Below, one piece after another: positions 12,530 to 26,159 of a stretch of DNA of 49,653 nucleotides; within the stretch, counting starts at the first letter, position 1, and each line of letters opens with the position of its first letter. The DNA comes from Trachelipus rathkii (lineage: Eukaryota > Arthropoda > Malacostraca > Isopoda > Trachelipodidae), in assembly GCA_015478945.1 (NCBI GenBank), contig JABUQX010078653.1, forward strand, positions 2,501 to 52,153, read 5' to 3'. The position numbers were made by a program, and so were the translations under genes. Below the pieces are notes generated by a model. That model did no database searches and was not told the origin of the DNA. It saw only the letters and a program-made list of their open reading frames with translations.

Positions 12530-13020
12530 CTTAGCAAGAAACACAATCATGCCACGGATTCCAAATATAACTTTGCGCAGATCGCGGTGTAAAGCTTGAG
12601 TTCAAGAGAACTATATTTAAATAAGAAGAGAAACTAATAATTTTATTATATGTATAAATATAAACAAAAAATAATGAAGTAATTTTTATAGCGCGTGCGC
12701 TTGCCAGAATATCGAGGACAAGGGATGATGTAAGGGGACGTTTCGACACATCTACCTTCCGTATGATGTGGTGTAAACGCCGGTAGAAAACCCCCAACGA
12801 CACTGTCCAGAATACCCCATTAACAGCGACCGGTCTCTCCAGGGAGTACCTCCTCTACGTGCCAAAATTGGTGTCTTATAGTTAGCTCATTGCGTACATG
12901 TGTCGTCTAGCGGTGGCTCAATATAGCTGTCTCTCTCGTCGCGTGAAAGGAGCATTGGAGAACCGCTGACTCCTGCGCTCTTTGCGGAGGACGCTTCCTC
13001 ACTTGTGAGACTATTCCTTT
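12530..13020. other. Ordinary-composition island, no gene assigned
   Basis: GC content rises sharply here (for example gcgcgtgcgcttgcc, gcgaccggtctctccaggg). The minus frame 12803-12531 is open for 90 codons but lacks an ATG and any known motif. A tRNA-like box (gtcgtctagcgg) occurs at about 12903. The island ends shortly before the left edge of the large inverted repeat. It may be a gene fragment or a tRNA-derived SINE. Confidence 0.3.
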
Positions 13021-13257
13021 AAGAGTTCATACGATAATAATTAACAAAAAAATTTTAAAACTGACGGAGTATTCGTACAGAATCGTAAAGGTGCGTTTCC
13101 GATTTATACGAAATGTGATTCATGCGTATATCAACTTCTTTCACCCTAAATATTAATCTCGGACTTAGTAGATCATATATGCTCATATAACTGATAGTAA
13201 AACTCGCAAAAACAAACAAGACGAACAAGAAATCTCGCAACACGAACTACAAGGATA

Positions 13258-16200
13258 CGTAAGTAAACATAACAACCTACCCCGGATTATCTATTCCAAT
13301 AGCGGGGAGCGGCGCCACCTTAGTACTCAGGTTATTCCCTGAGTTATAGTTAATAATTTTCGTTGAGTATGAGATAGAGAGATCTACCCCGCATAAACGG
13401 GTCTAAACCTTTATTTGAGTACTTTTCGAGGGTATATGTAGCCGATTTTGTTTTTGGGGTCAATCACATAGGTCCCCCCTGGAATATATATAAAATAAAG
13501 TCCCATATTTCATTTACATTTCGCCTTACTGATTAACAGTGTGAGTTCAGTGATGTAGTTATATTTAATACATATACTTGGGCCATCATTGCTCATCATT
13601 GTACTTTTCATTAATCGAGCGTTTTATTTTACCCCACCCCCCTTTGTTCTCCCCTTATGATTATTTACTAATCATGGCATAGCTGGAACGAGTATTTCCA
13701 TATTATAAAGTCTATTGCTTCAATGGCAGTACAAATTACAATACTTGATTGATTAGCAATAATAATCTCCATGCATATTTTATCATTAAAAACCCACTAA
13801 TTCTATTATAAATTTTTTATTTCCTGTCGTGAGGCTACGTTCCTGAATATAAGAGTACTTTCCTGTTATGGTTAATGGCAACTTTACACCTGGATATGAG
13901 CTTAACTGTACTACCCCAGTATGGATATTACCGCTATATGTATAATATAAATATTTTCATTTTTACATAATACCCATGTTAACGTGATATGTGATTGATG
14001 TTATAATGATCGTAGTTAACTATATGCCTCTTATTATGAGCGTTTTATCCACCCTACCCCTCGTCATTTATAGTAGCTAATATTTTTATCCCTTATCACG
14101 GGGTATATTAGGCCATATATATATATAGTAACATTTTATATCAATAGTAACGGTGCGTATAGCTCACGTACATAAAGTATAGTCATTGATAAGCTACTTA
14201 CTTAAGTGAAAAGATTATAAGACTGAGGCTCTGTTAGCTTATAGACCCCTGTACATGAAAGGTAGCCCTTAAAAATGACTTAACTATTTATCAATTAAAT
14301 ATCTTAGAAGTTCAAGATAAGTGCGTTACTTCATTAAAGAACACTTTATTCAAGATTTTACTAATATATGATACACTTTGCCATTATAGTTGTACTGCTT
14401 ACAGAATTTATTCAACCCGGCCCACGTCTAGTGACATGACTCAAAAGGACTTCAGGTGTATACAAAAAAACTCGGGTTCAACCCAACGAGAATATACGAA
14501 CCTCCTAGGCGCGAATAAGATAATATCCCCGCAGGCTTATACTCAATATTATTTTACTACGCGTAGCTTAGCGGACGCTTTATATAATTATATTTTAACG
14601 CTAGTTATATTTAATTTTGTGATTATAGATAGGCCAATAATTTCAATTATTATTATAAATTGATATGTTTTTTAGACGACCAGAGACAAATATGTACCTT
14701 AGAGAACTGATAACGAGTGTCATTTGGCGTCAAGGATAGGGATATCCCCCTTACTCCACTTCCTCTATACCTTGCCGACAAGCGTCTTATTATATTGATC
14801 TTTATTATCAGTCTTTTAACATATCCTGATTTACTTTACGTCTTTATCTTTAGGTTAGGTAAACTAGTTTTTATTATATCCCCTATATAAGGGAGCGAAT
14901 ATGGAATAACGATACTTTTGATGGCTAAGGCTGTTTGTGTGATGGTAGGTTATTTTCCCCTCCATCCCCGCTCATCACATCCACCTACTGTCCCGGCTTA
15001 CGTCTTTTATTCGGCCCATTCATTTTTATGTCTCAAAAAAGTCTTCAAACTGTCGAGTCCATATTTTAAGAATATAACCACTTTATTCACCTATAGACAT
15101 TTTTATTTAACCTTGGTACGAGTCTAATAATGCTTGGAAATTATTAATATTTATTGTCATAAAAGATATGGTATAGTATAATAGTGGAGAGAGGAATATA
15201 TATAGTTATAATTTAATATATATAATATTAATAATATATATAATATATATATATAATATAATATTTATATAATTATAATATATTATTATATATTATATAT
15301 ATAATTTATATAAATATTAATATTATTATATATATATATATATATATATAATATATTAATATAATATATATTATATTTAATATATATATATATACATTAC
15401 TCATAATCAATTATTAATGGGGAGTTAGTAACTTAATTTATGAGCAACCACTTTTCAGCGTACCTAACCATATCTTAATTTAAATTTTAACACTTATTCA
15501 AAATATATAGGAATTGGATTATCAGTAGTGATCTCTATAAGATATAGGATAAGATTTGCTTATAGATAGATAGATAATATTAGGTAAACAGTTAATATAT
15601 AATATATTAATATTATATAAATATATATTATATAATATAACCATATATATATATAATATATATATAATATATATATTATAAAAATATATATATTAATATT
15701 ATATATTATATATATATATATAGATATATATTAAATTATATATAATATTAATATTAATTATATATATATTATTAAATATATATAATATATTAAATATATT
15801 ATTAATACTATTATTAATCAATATATACATATTATATATATTATATATATTTAAACTCAATATATATATATATTAATTATAATATAATTATATAATTAAA
15901 TAAAATAGTAAAATATAAATAGTATCCATATCTTCTAATACTCATCTCTTTCGATTTAGAATAAAGGATATAGCAATGAATATGAAAGATTGAAAAAGGA
16001 GTCAAAAGTTGAATGCCGCTTTCGAACAAATATTATATTAATTATTATACTTATATACATAGACATGTATTTTTAGATAGTTAGTAATGATTATATCTTA
16101 TGGTATGTATTTTAAAGAATCTGTGGGAACATCTGTTGAGTATAGGGACCCAACTTAATGGTAACATATATATATATATAGTAGTTCCTAGGCTGGATGG

Positions 16201-18654
16201 ACAAAGTATTAGTATGATGGATTGAAGTAAAAAGGGGGGTTATAATAGAGCTGAAAAAGTAATATTTGAGTTAGGGAATAATATATAATATTATTAGTTA
16301 ACTCCGCACTTAATATAATCTATATTAGATCATTTCGATACATATTACTTTTATATCTGATTCAGAAAGTCTAAAGATGTTATTGAGTATATATAGTAGA
16401 TATTTTTATAATACGTGATAGATTATCCTATTATAATTTTATTATTGAAATATTATAAATATTGTTTTTATTTTAATTAATAATAATAGACATAATTATA
16501 TATATTACAATTATTAAAACTAATTTTGATTTTAATGACATTGCAACATACCTCTAGCAAACTACATAAAAAAGTCTTCGTAAATATAACAGTAATAGTT
16601 ACTCGCTATACAACCAACCTATACTGGAACTTGATGTGGCACTAACTCACCACACTAACATTACCTCCTGTTATCCAATACCTCTATTGTCACATTCTAT
16701 CAGCTCTAGATTTATTGTATTAAGATAATATATCACTTTTATTATCATGTTTTATTTACTGTATTTTTATTATTGAGTGTCATTAGTTAATGTTAATTAC
16801 TTTTAATTGTTGATCTAGTTATTATTATTTATTAAGTTTTATTTTTCATAGTATAGATTATTATAATATATATATGTAGTAGTAGTTTAAGTAGTAGTAG
16901 AATGTAGTAAGTTTATATATATATAATGATAGTAGTCGATTTTGCTCAAAAAATATTATAATATATAGTTTGGTTTTGATTAATTAAATTAATTATTAAC
17001 TAAAATACAAAAGTATATATTTATTATCATATATATAATTATTCGTATTTTAAACTCATAATACATTAGAATCTTATATTTAATATATATATTATAAATT
17101 ATTATAATAATAATTATAATTAAATAATATAATTATAAAATTAATATATAAATATATTTAAATTATATATAAATATATATTATATTATTTATATATATAT
17201 TATTAATTAGTATATTATATATATATTATATATTATATATATATAATATATATTAATATATATATTAAATATAATATATATATCTACCCTCAACCCATCA
17301 CACCCCTCTCTACTCTCGAAACCTTTATAATTTATTATTTTTATAATTTGCTATTATTTATTTATATTATTATTATTTATTTTTAAATATATACTCGGTA
17401 TTTATTTGGATAGATATATATGGTTTATACTATTATTAATATAGCTTAGATTATACAGTTTACTTATTTGTTATTACTTCCTTGCTTGAAAAATAAACAG
17501 TGATTAAATAATAAATAAGTTAATTCTATTATATTATATACTTAATCCCAATATACAAGCAGTAATAGATTATCATATGTATATAACTCAATCAGAAAGG
17601 AAAATAAAGTATGGCTATATTCGATTTACTTATAAATTGTATGTTACATCAATAAACATTATTCTATATAGAATGGGAATATACTAGAGTCCGTATTAAT
17701 TAACCATATATTGTAAAGCTGATAGTGTGGTTAATATATTAAAAGTAGTATTAGAGTAGTAGTATTTATAGATAAGTAAGTAGTAGTATATATAAAATAT
17801 ATTATGTAAGTTATATGTTGTAATAGTATAATTAGCTAAGTAAGTAGGTAAAACATAAAAACCCTTTGTTAATAATAGCATATTTATAATACAGTAAGCA
17901 TTTAATAAAATATATAAAGTAAAAAATTTGTTTTTATAAGCTTATAAATATAGTATAAGTATATAAGTTTAAGGTTAAGGTAAGTAATAGATAGTATGAT
18001 AAGTAGTAGTATTTAAAGTATATATAGTTAAGTTATATAGTTAAGGTAAAAAAAACAGTTAGTGATTTATAAGAATAATATATTTATATACATCAATTAC
18101 CAACTCTAAGTGTTTTTTAGTCAAATAATTTAAAGATTAGTTTACACCAACTAAAGCTTTAAAATCGAGAACTTTAATAATTGTATTATACATTTAATAC
18201 ATTACTTCATTACACTGGAAGAACTAAATTAGTTTAATAATTTCACTTAAATAGACTAACGCTGCGATTACCAATTAGCAACATAAACGATTTTAGCTTT
18301 ATAGTGAATATTATTGATATATTTGAGGTTTTCTTCTTATTGTGGTCTGTTAGCCCATATATCAGTGAAGGATTGTTTGACAAGAGTTATAAGTACAAAA
18401 GATAAAAAGGATGAATATGAAGCTGAAGAAGAAGAAGATAAGATCGTGATTTATAAATGCTTACTGTGTAGTTTCTTGTGGAAGTACTGAAATTCTCGAG
18501 CTAGTGAATTAGAAGAAGGCTCCAGACCTTACGGGGGTCTGTAGTTGCGGCGATAACTTAAATTCGACTTAATTCTATCACCGTAGTAACGCTGGAATAT
18601 ATTTTCGTAATTTTGATGAAATGTATATATGGGCGAAAATATATATAAATGTAT
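13258..18654 (+). repeat. Left arm of a giant degenerate inverted repeat
   Basis: This arm pairs, in reverse-complement order, with 19.08-25.86 kb. Anchors seen directly: 13296-13316 with 25796-25816 (19 of 21 bases); 13404-13413 and 13419-13431 with 25691-25700 and 25669-25681 (exact 10- and 13-mers); 13681-13691 with 25441-25451 (exact 11-mer); 14833-14845 with 24268-24280 (exact 13-mer). Less exact anchors include 16331-16372 with 22642-22684 and 18258-18280 with 19285-19306. Between anchors the copies differ by many small indels and substitutions. The arm includes TA tracts at 15195-15400, 15590-15900 and 17085-17285. Short ORFs within it lack recognisable domains. Confidence 0.75.
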
Positions 18655-19080
18655 AGTGTATAATATATTATATATATATTATATATATATATATATAATT
18701 ATATTATATATATATTATATTATATAATATATTATATTATAATATATAATTATTTATATTATAATATATAATATAAATATATATATTTTATATTATATAT
18801 ATATTATTTATATTATTATATTAATATAAATTAACATTAATACATATTATTTATATATTATATACTATATATTATATATATATTATAATATATATTATAT
18901 ATTATAATATTTATATATATAATAATATATATATTTAATATATATATTAATAATAATATATATATATATATAATATTAATTTATATAATATATATATATA
19001 TATAATTATTATATATATATACTATATATTAATATTATATATATATATATATTTATATATTGAATATATTACAAATAATT
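18655..19080. repeat. (TA)n tract at the axis of the giant inverted repeat
   Basis: A self-complementary TA/TAAT tract of about 425 bases. The innermost paired anchors (18258-18280 with 19285-19306) place the fold axis near 18.78 kb, inside this tract. Such a tract would form the loop or tip of a hairpin. Confidence 0.8.
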
Positions 19081-20514
19081 TATTATTATATAAATTTATG
19101 CTGCGGTCTATATGATCAATGTAAACTGTATATAACTAATACTTATGAATGTAGATAATTAGCTATTTAAAATAATTTTACGGATTAAAGTATGGTTATT
19201 TCATATCAGTAAAAACTTATTCATAGACTTTATATGAATTTTTGAATAATAATACTAATTTTACCTTCTTCCCTACTCCACCTTAATTGGCACATTCCCA
19301 GCATTAAGTATAGTTAAGAAAATGGCAATAACTGTATCCTGAATTTTTATTTATTTGGAATATAGTTATATTTATAGGTATTAATTAGATGTATTAATAT
19401 ATTTAAATTTAGATATATAATAAAAATATCACTTTTTATATATTATAGTATTCTATTAACTTATTATAAACTTTAATCATATACTTACTTACTACTTTCT
19501 ACTTACTACTATTAAATTATCTACTACATACTTATACATTATATTCATAAATTCATTACTTTTTACATTACTACTTACTTCTGCAATACTAGACATTTTA
19601 ATATACTATTAATCTGCTAATCATTATATTACTTATTATCATTAATTTGACTTATAATTCATTTACTATCTGGATATACCTATTACTATTACTTTATCAT
19701 TACTTTTATTATTATTATAACTTACTTACTTATAATTTTAATCTATTATTTTCTATCATACTTAATTAACTCTTAGTTATTACTTGCTTAATTATATTAT
19801 ATACTTACTACAACTTTATCTAATCTTATTAACTAGTATCATTATTACTATCTATATTATTTACTATTATCTAATCAATTATCACTAAACTTTTCTGCAA
19901 TAATCATAACTATATTTATTAAGAGAGGATCTCTAATTGTATTACTAATATTAGCTTCATATAATGTTTGAATATTTATAATTATAGATTGATATAAATC
20001 CATATTAATCATTTATAATTATAATTTAAAGATTAAGGATATCGATAGCATTATATTTATATATTTAATAATCTTTCATTATTATTATTATATTATCCGT
20101 GGTCTTAAATATCACAGTTAATTAGAAGATGTGTATTTTATATTATTATATTATAATAATATTAATATATTATTATATTATTATTATTATTATTATATTA
20201 TTATTATAATTGTATTAATCTTAGTTATTTTATATTATAATGGTAAGTATAGAATCTTTATTATTTATAATCATCTTAAAGATATAATTATTTCTAAATA
20301 TATAATTTATAATGCATATAATTTATTATGTAGAGAGTGCAACAAAATAACAGTTAATACAGATTAAGGCAAATAGCATAATTATTAATATAGCAATATA
20401 CATATGTGTAAAGTGATTAACGCTAATAATTTATAGAGTTAAAGTGATGGAACCCATGCAGGGGGGGCTATTTAGACATATAATATCACTATACATGAGT
20501 AATACTTTACTTAT

Positions 20515-20620
20515 ATTATTACTCTAATTATATATATTATTATATATTATTATATTATTATTTATATTATTATTATTATTATTATTAATATTATATTATA
20601 TATTATATGATTATTATTAT
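20515..20620 (+). repeat. (ATT)n/(TTA)n-rich tract
   Basis: Trinucleotide ATT repeat with TA interruptions, part of the excess sequence of the right arm. Confidence 0.85.
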
Positions 20621-20999
20621 TTAATTATTTATGTATTGGTACATTAAAACGTTCCTTTTGGCGATGTAATTAAATTTGTATATTGTTAAATATTAAATAT
20701 TTAAAATATAAAAGTGACTTTTATTTATTATAAATATTTATCTCAATTCATATTAATTAATTAAATTTAAAGTTTAATTGAATTAAATTTATTATATGTT
20801 AAGATATACGATTTTTGGTTTATAATTTGGTTTAAGATAATTTCATGTTAATGAATAAGAATATTATATGTTATATAAGTCATATATAAAACTTATTAAT
20901 TCGTAAATTATGCATCATTAATTATATAGAGATAATATTATAATATTTGAATTAATTAAGTAGTTGGGGTTAGTACTCTAGTGATTGATTATTGATATA

Positions 21000-21303
21000 T
21001 GTTGTTGTAGTTTTATGATGTGTTGTTTGTTAGTAATTTGTTGTTGATTTGTGCTTTTATATGTTGTTGTTAGTTGTATTATGTGATTACTATTATGTTG
21101 TAGATGTGGTTTTAATTGATTGTGGTTGTGTTTCAGTTGTGTTGTAAGTTTATTAGTTATTGTTCTTGCAGTAGTTGTTATTGTTGTTGTTTTGGTAATT
21201 TGGTTGTTGTTGAAAGGTTGTGTTGTAGTTGACTGTTGGTAAAGTTGTCGTGTGTTTGTTGTTGTTGTTGTTTGTCTCGGGCTTGTTGTTGTTGTTGTTG
21301 CTG
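21000..21303 (+). repeat. (GTT)n/(TTG)n-rich tract
   Basis: About 300 bases dominated by GTT/TTG words, including gttgttgttgttg near 21258-21300. It passes directly into an ATT-rich run (about 21305-21540). The left arm has no equivalent GTT block at the mirrored place. Confidence 0.9.
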
Positions 21304-24300
21304 GTATAATTATATAATTTAATTATTAATTATTTTATTAATTATATTATTATTAATATATTATTATTATATTATATTTATATATTATTATTATTATATT
21401 ATTATATTAATATTATTATTAATTATTATATTATTTTATAATGTATAATATTTATTATATATTATTAATTATATATTATTATTATTGTATAATTGTATTG
21501 TTAATTATTATTATTATTGTATTGTTATTTTTATTAGTATGTATATTATTTATTAATTTGTATTTTATTTCATACAATTTTTTCTAAATTAGTTATTAAA
21601 TATTATAGACAAAAACAGAAAAATACGTTTTTCATCTAAAACTTTCTCTAATATTATAAAAATAAATAAATAATACTTCCACTCTCCCAGTAATAAATGT
21701 ATCCCTTTAAATCAAATAATAAACTCTATACAAGAGGAGTCTTTACAAGCTCACTATACCGAAGTGTCATATTAAGTGTTGCTAAGCAGTTGTGAGCAAG
21801 ACCGTCTCCTAATAACTTCAGAAGAACTCTTCGGTCTCGATTCTTTCATATCTGTCCTCTCAGAAACTTAACCAGAGATAGTCGTTAAATAACTTTTATT
21901 TGTAATAGGCGATATTTACAACTATCTTGTCCTCTTTGATATCTCGAGGCATTATTCAGGGCCAGAAACATTAATATGATTTTAACTATATAATCTTATT
22001 AAACTATAATGCTATCTTTATTAATACTTCAACTATATCGTATAGTACATAAGACATGTGGAATATATTATCTGACACCCTACTTCTATTACTAAAATAC
22101 AATAAACTCACATCTAACTGACATGCTCTAACTACTTAACTATCAACTTACTAACATAACCATAACTATCTGTACTACTTAATCCAATGGTTATGCTAGG
22201 GGCCTAAACAGTATATAAAAAATAAAGTTATAGTATATAAAAAACATTTAATCAGTTAAAATTATACTATAGGTATTGTAAAGAGTTGGGGAGGGGCATA
22301 CCACAATATGGGTATTTGCATATATATATACTATATATAAGTAATATATTAGATATATATAATATATATATATATATTATATTATATAATTAGGATATTG
22401 TTATTTATTATTTATATAAATACCTTGTATTAATATTTATTATTATTTTATTATGAGGTCAGGAATAAACATTTTTTTATTGAAAAATTTTGACAAACTC
22501 TATGTTTTTTGAATAACCGTGAATGACAATTATTAACTAATTATATTATATAATAATGATGTAAATATTAAATAAATGAAATATAGATTGAAATCTACGT
22601 ATACAAAGTTACTTAACTCTATACATACATTCTTATTTGATTAAAAACTATGAGAATTTATGATAAAGTATTTAGTCGGAAATGCCATAAGTTTTTTTAG
22701 TGTATGCGTAAGTTACCTCCTTCATATCTTATCCTATCGCTTTTCAGCTTCTATACCCTCTCATTTTTAATCCTTACTTTGTCTCGCTTATTATTTATTT
22801 TTTTTACATCATCCTTTGTCATTACATGACTAGGAACCATTAAGTGGTTACCCCCTCAGATCTCATTATAGCTTGAAGTAACTGAAAAACTATAATTAAA
22901 CCTAAGGCTTAAATACTGTTAAAGCACCGTCCGCCAGGAGTCACGTTGTTTAAAAGTTCAGCATAAATACTTTCTTTCATAAATATATATATATTATATA
23001 TATATATATTATATTTTATATAATATATATATATTTAAATTATATTATTATTATATATATATATATTATATAATATATTATATAATTAATATATATAATA
23101 TATTAATAAATTATATATAATAATTATATATTTATTTATATAATTATTTAACAATAATCTGAAATATAAAAATATTCAAATATAAAAATTTTTTCTAATA
23201 TAATTTTATTTTATATATTTATTAAAGAAAATTCTTATTATATATTTAACTTTAGAAAAAATATAGGAAAAATTTATTATATATTTTACATTATTATTAT
23301 ATTAATATTTAATATTCATAATATATATATGATATTAATTAACGTTTATCTTTAATTTCATTATATTATATAATATATTATATAATTCTATATACTAATT
23401 TTCTATAATCTTAAAGGGACCAAATACAGTCTATTACCTTATATTTGAATTTCTCTTTGTTGTACCATAACTTTGTTGAATCAAATATATGTTTATATAA
23501 TTACTTATAATTATATAAATGACTCATAATACATTTACATATAAAATTACATACTTATATATATTATATTATACATATATTATATATAATTTATAATATA
23601 TAAATTAATTTTTAAATATATATTAAATAATATTAATTTAATAATATCTATTATATATATATATTAATTATATTAATATATATTATTTATAATATATTTA
23701 ATATAAATATATATATTTAAATATAATAATAATATATATATTAATAAAATATATATATATATTATTATTAAATACCTTATATAATATTAAATTTCTATAG
23801 AACCAATTATATATACATATTTTCTTATATACATATATATAATATATTTAATAATATATTTAATATATGATATATATATATATTTACTTGATACATATTC
23901 TATTAAATTATATATTAATTATCAGATAAGCGAGTCATACGTAACCACGGATTTAAAATAATAAAATGTATATATCCTTAATAGTAGGTTGATATATTAA
24001 AGTGTACGTGTATACTCATTAATACTCTGTTATGTGACAGTAAAGGACTTTAATAAGACTGATTAAAAAGGACGTATAGGTCTTATATTAATTGCGTACA
24101 TCAGAACTGAATTAGGGTTTAGGTTGAAGGTTAGTAGGGGGACACTCTAATCCTCACAACAAGATACTTATTGCCATATATACGTCTTTATTATACGTTC
24201 TCCTATAGTATTTAAAAAATATTGGTAAATAGTAGTTATATTAAACATACGTTTATTTACATTAACCAAAGACGTAAAGTTTACCTTAGATAATTACGTA

Positions 24301-26159
24301 AAAGATATATATATCTGATTTAAAAGATTGTAAAGATTCGTATTAAAGATGTTTAATAGACGTTTAATAAATTAGATATACGTGTCGCCAGGATAGGGGT
24401 ATAGGATATTATATTATGCGAGACTGAGTAGGACCCACTACCTTAGGTATTTATCGCTACTTTACGTTAGCCTCTTTAAACTAGTTCTTACAAAGAAACT
24501 ATCCATTTTTATTGGAAAATGTTAAACTCACAATTCTACCTAAAATATTAACACGATGAATTTTATTATATTCTTAGTATATATATATACTCTAAAGCTA
24601 CTGGCGGGTGCTTTCTGCGCCGATGACGGTCGATTTCGCTGATTGGTATATAGTGTAAAACCCTAATATCTTTTAAACTCCGAAGTCTTTTTAATTGACT
24701 TAGATGACGTGGCGGTATTGCTATTTACAATCGTATGACTCTTAATATAAGTTATACCACTGGGGCAAAGTGTACTTAAGTACACTTGAAACCGTATTAC
24801 ATATAACGTTAAGTAACGACTCTCATTCTACTGAAACTACTAAAGTTATGTTCTAATGAAGTAGTTTTAGCTTTACTTTCATGTTTAACTATGGAGGCTT
24901 AATAGTGTCTAAACAGAGAGGGCTCAGCTTTAATATAATTTCTGATACGGGTAGGCTTAGATTAGTTTCACTAATGGGTTAGGGGCCCTAATATCATTTA
25001 TGTAATCGGGGTAGGCTACGCCCATAGTTACATGATAACCAATATTTGTACGAGTAGCTTAATCGCCCCTTATATTTACTGATACATTGGTATGATAATA
25101 CTTAAGACAATAATGAGAGGTAGGGTATATATATATATGGGGTACAGAAGCGGTTGAAAACGCTATATATATGTAGATTCCGTTACATTAACACAAATCT
25201 ACACTATTATTTAATATTAAAATTAACTAGATCAATAGCTAATGTACAGGAATTAACTAATTATATAGTTACCCTAGGGGAGTATGCCTAGTACTAGATA
25301 TATGTAATAGTTTGCCCCAGACAGGGAAAGTTACCCAGGATAATGTTAAATATACTAATACTCACACAGATAATAGGTGCTAGTATGATAGCACTTAATA
25401 CAGGTAAAGGTACAGCTTAGGTAATAGCTGTGAAATACCATCGTTCCAGCTATTATTACTATACTATGAATGAACGTCCATATAGGGTATAGAGATACAA
25501 GTGAGTATAGATGGGTGTAAAAAATAAACGTACTAATAATACAAGTATGCATATGAGTACAATATGGTCAGGTATACTACACCACGTTTAACTTTCACGT
25601 ACATGGCGATATATATAATGAATAATTATGAATATGTGGTAACTACCCAATGGATATAGGGATCCAAGCCTCGAAAAGTACCTACAATAATAAAGGTTTA
25701 AGCCCGCGGCGGGGTACAGCCACCCGAAAAAATTCACTCAGATGAATAAGATCACCTAGGAGTATATTAGAACTAATGAGTATATATAGTATATAGGCAC
25801 CTCTCCCCGCTATTGGTATAAATAGGGATATCTACGTATATATATATTCTTGTTAGCCAGTAGAGAATATATAATCTAGTCTACTAGCACATTCTAGCAT
25901 GAATCTCGGCCAAACTCTTTCATGTCTCACTCAGTCGTTATAACTGTGTTTTTCAATCGACACGTCATTATATGAATTCAATCACTACAAAAGCCCACAC
26001 CTGCACACCAACAATGTTTGCTCGCCATCAATTCCTTGTATATCTACAGCGGTGGCCGTAACTCACTCGGGATGAAAACCGGCAAGGCCACGCTTACGTT
26101 CGCGCCCGAGGGGGCCTAGTCGAGTCATTTGGGTGGGCCCGTGCCATGCCTTGTTTCAG

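Larger units (their letters stand above)
19081..25855 (-). repeat. Right arm of the giant degenerate inverted repeat
   Basis: Reverse-complement partner of 13.26-18.65 kb. The sum of paired coordinates rises from about 37.56 kb near the axis to about 39.11 kb at the outer edge, so this arm is about 1.5 kb longer. Most of the excess lies at about 20.5-22.0 kb, which includes ATT- and GTT-rich sequence. The inner part (19470-19890, tac/tta-rich) mirrors the gta/agta-rich part of the left arm (17690-18060). TA tracts at 22985-23160 and 23560-23890 are further low-complexity content. No gene is supported. Confidence 0.7.

Noticed and set aside
14436..15127. Two short plus-strand frames in the left palindrome arm
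   Set aside because: No domains, and neither is clearly preserved in the mirrored right arm as a coding segment would be.
18420..18560. Apparent inverted match to 21.76-21.93 kb
   Set aside because: It conflicts with the consistent fold axis near 18.78 kb, which pairs this segment with about 19.1-19.25 kb. The resemblance is of GA-rich words only.
20131..20367. 78-codon plus-strand frame
   Set aside because: ATT/TTA repeat in the first half, no domain, and inside the inverted-repeat arm.
13258..25855. Nuclear copy of mitochondrial DNA
   Set aside because: AT-rich, but no recognisable mitochondrial protein, rRNA or tRNA segment was seen in either arm.
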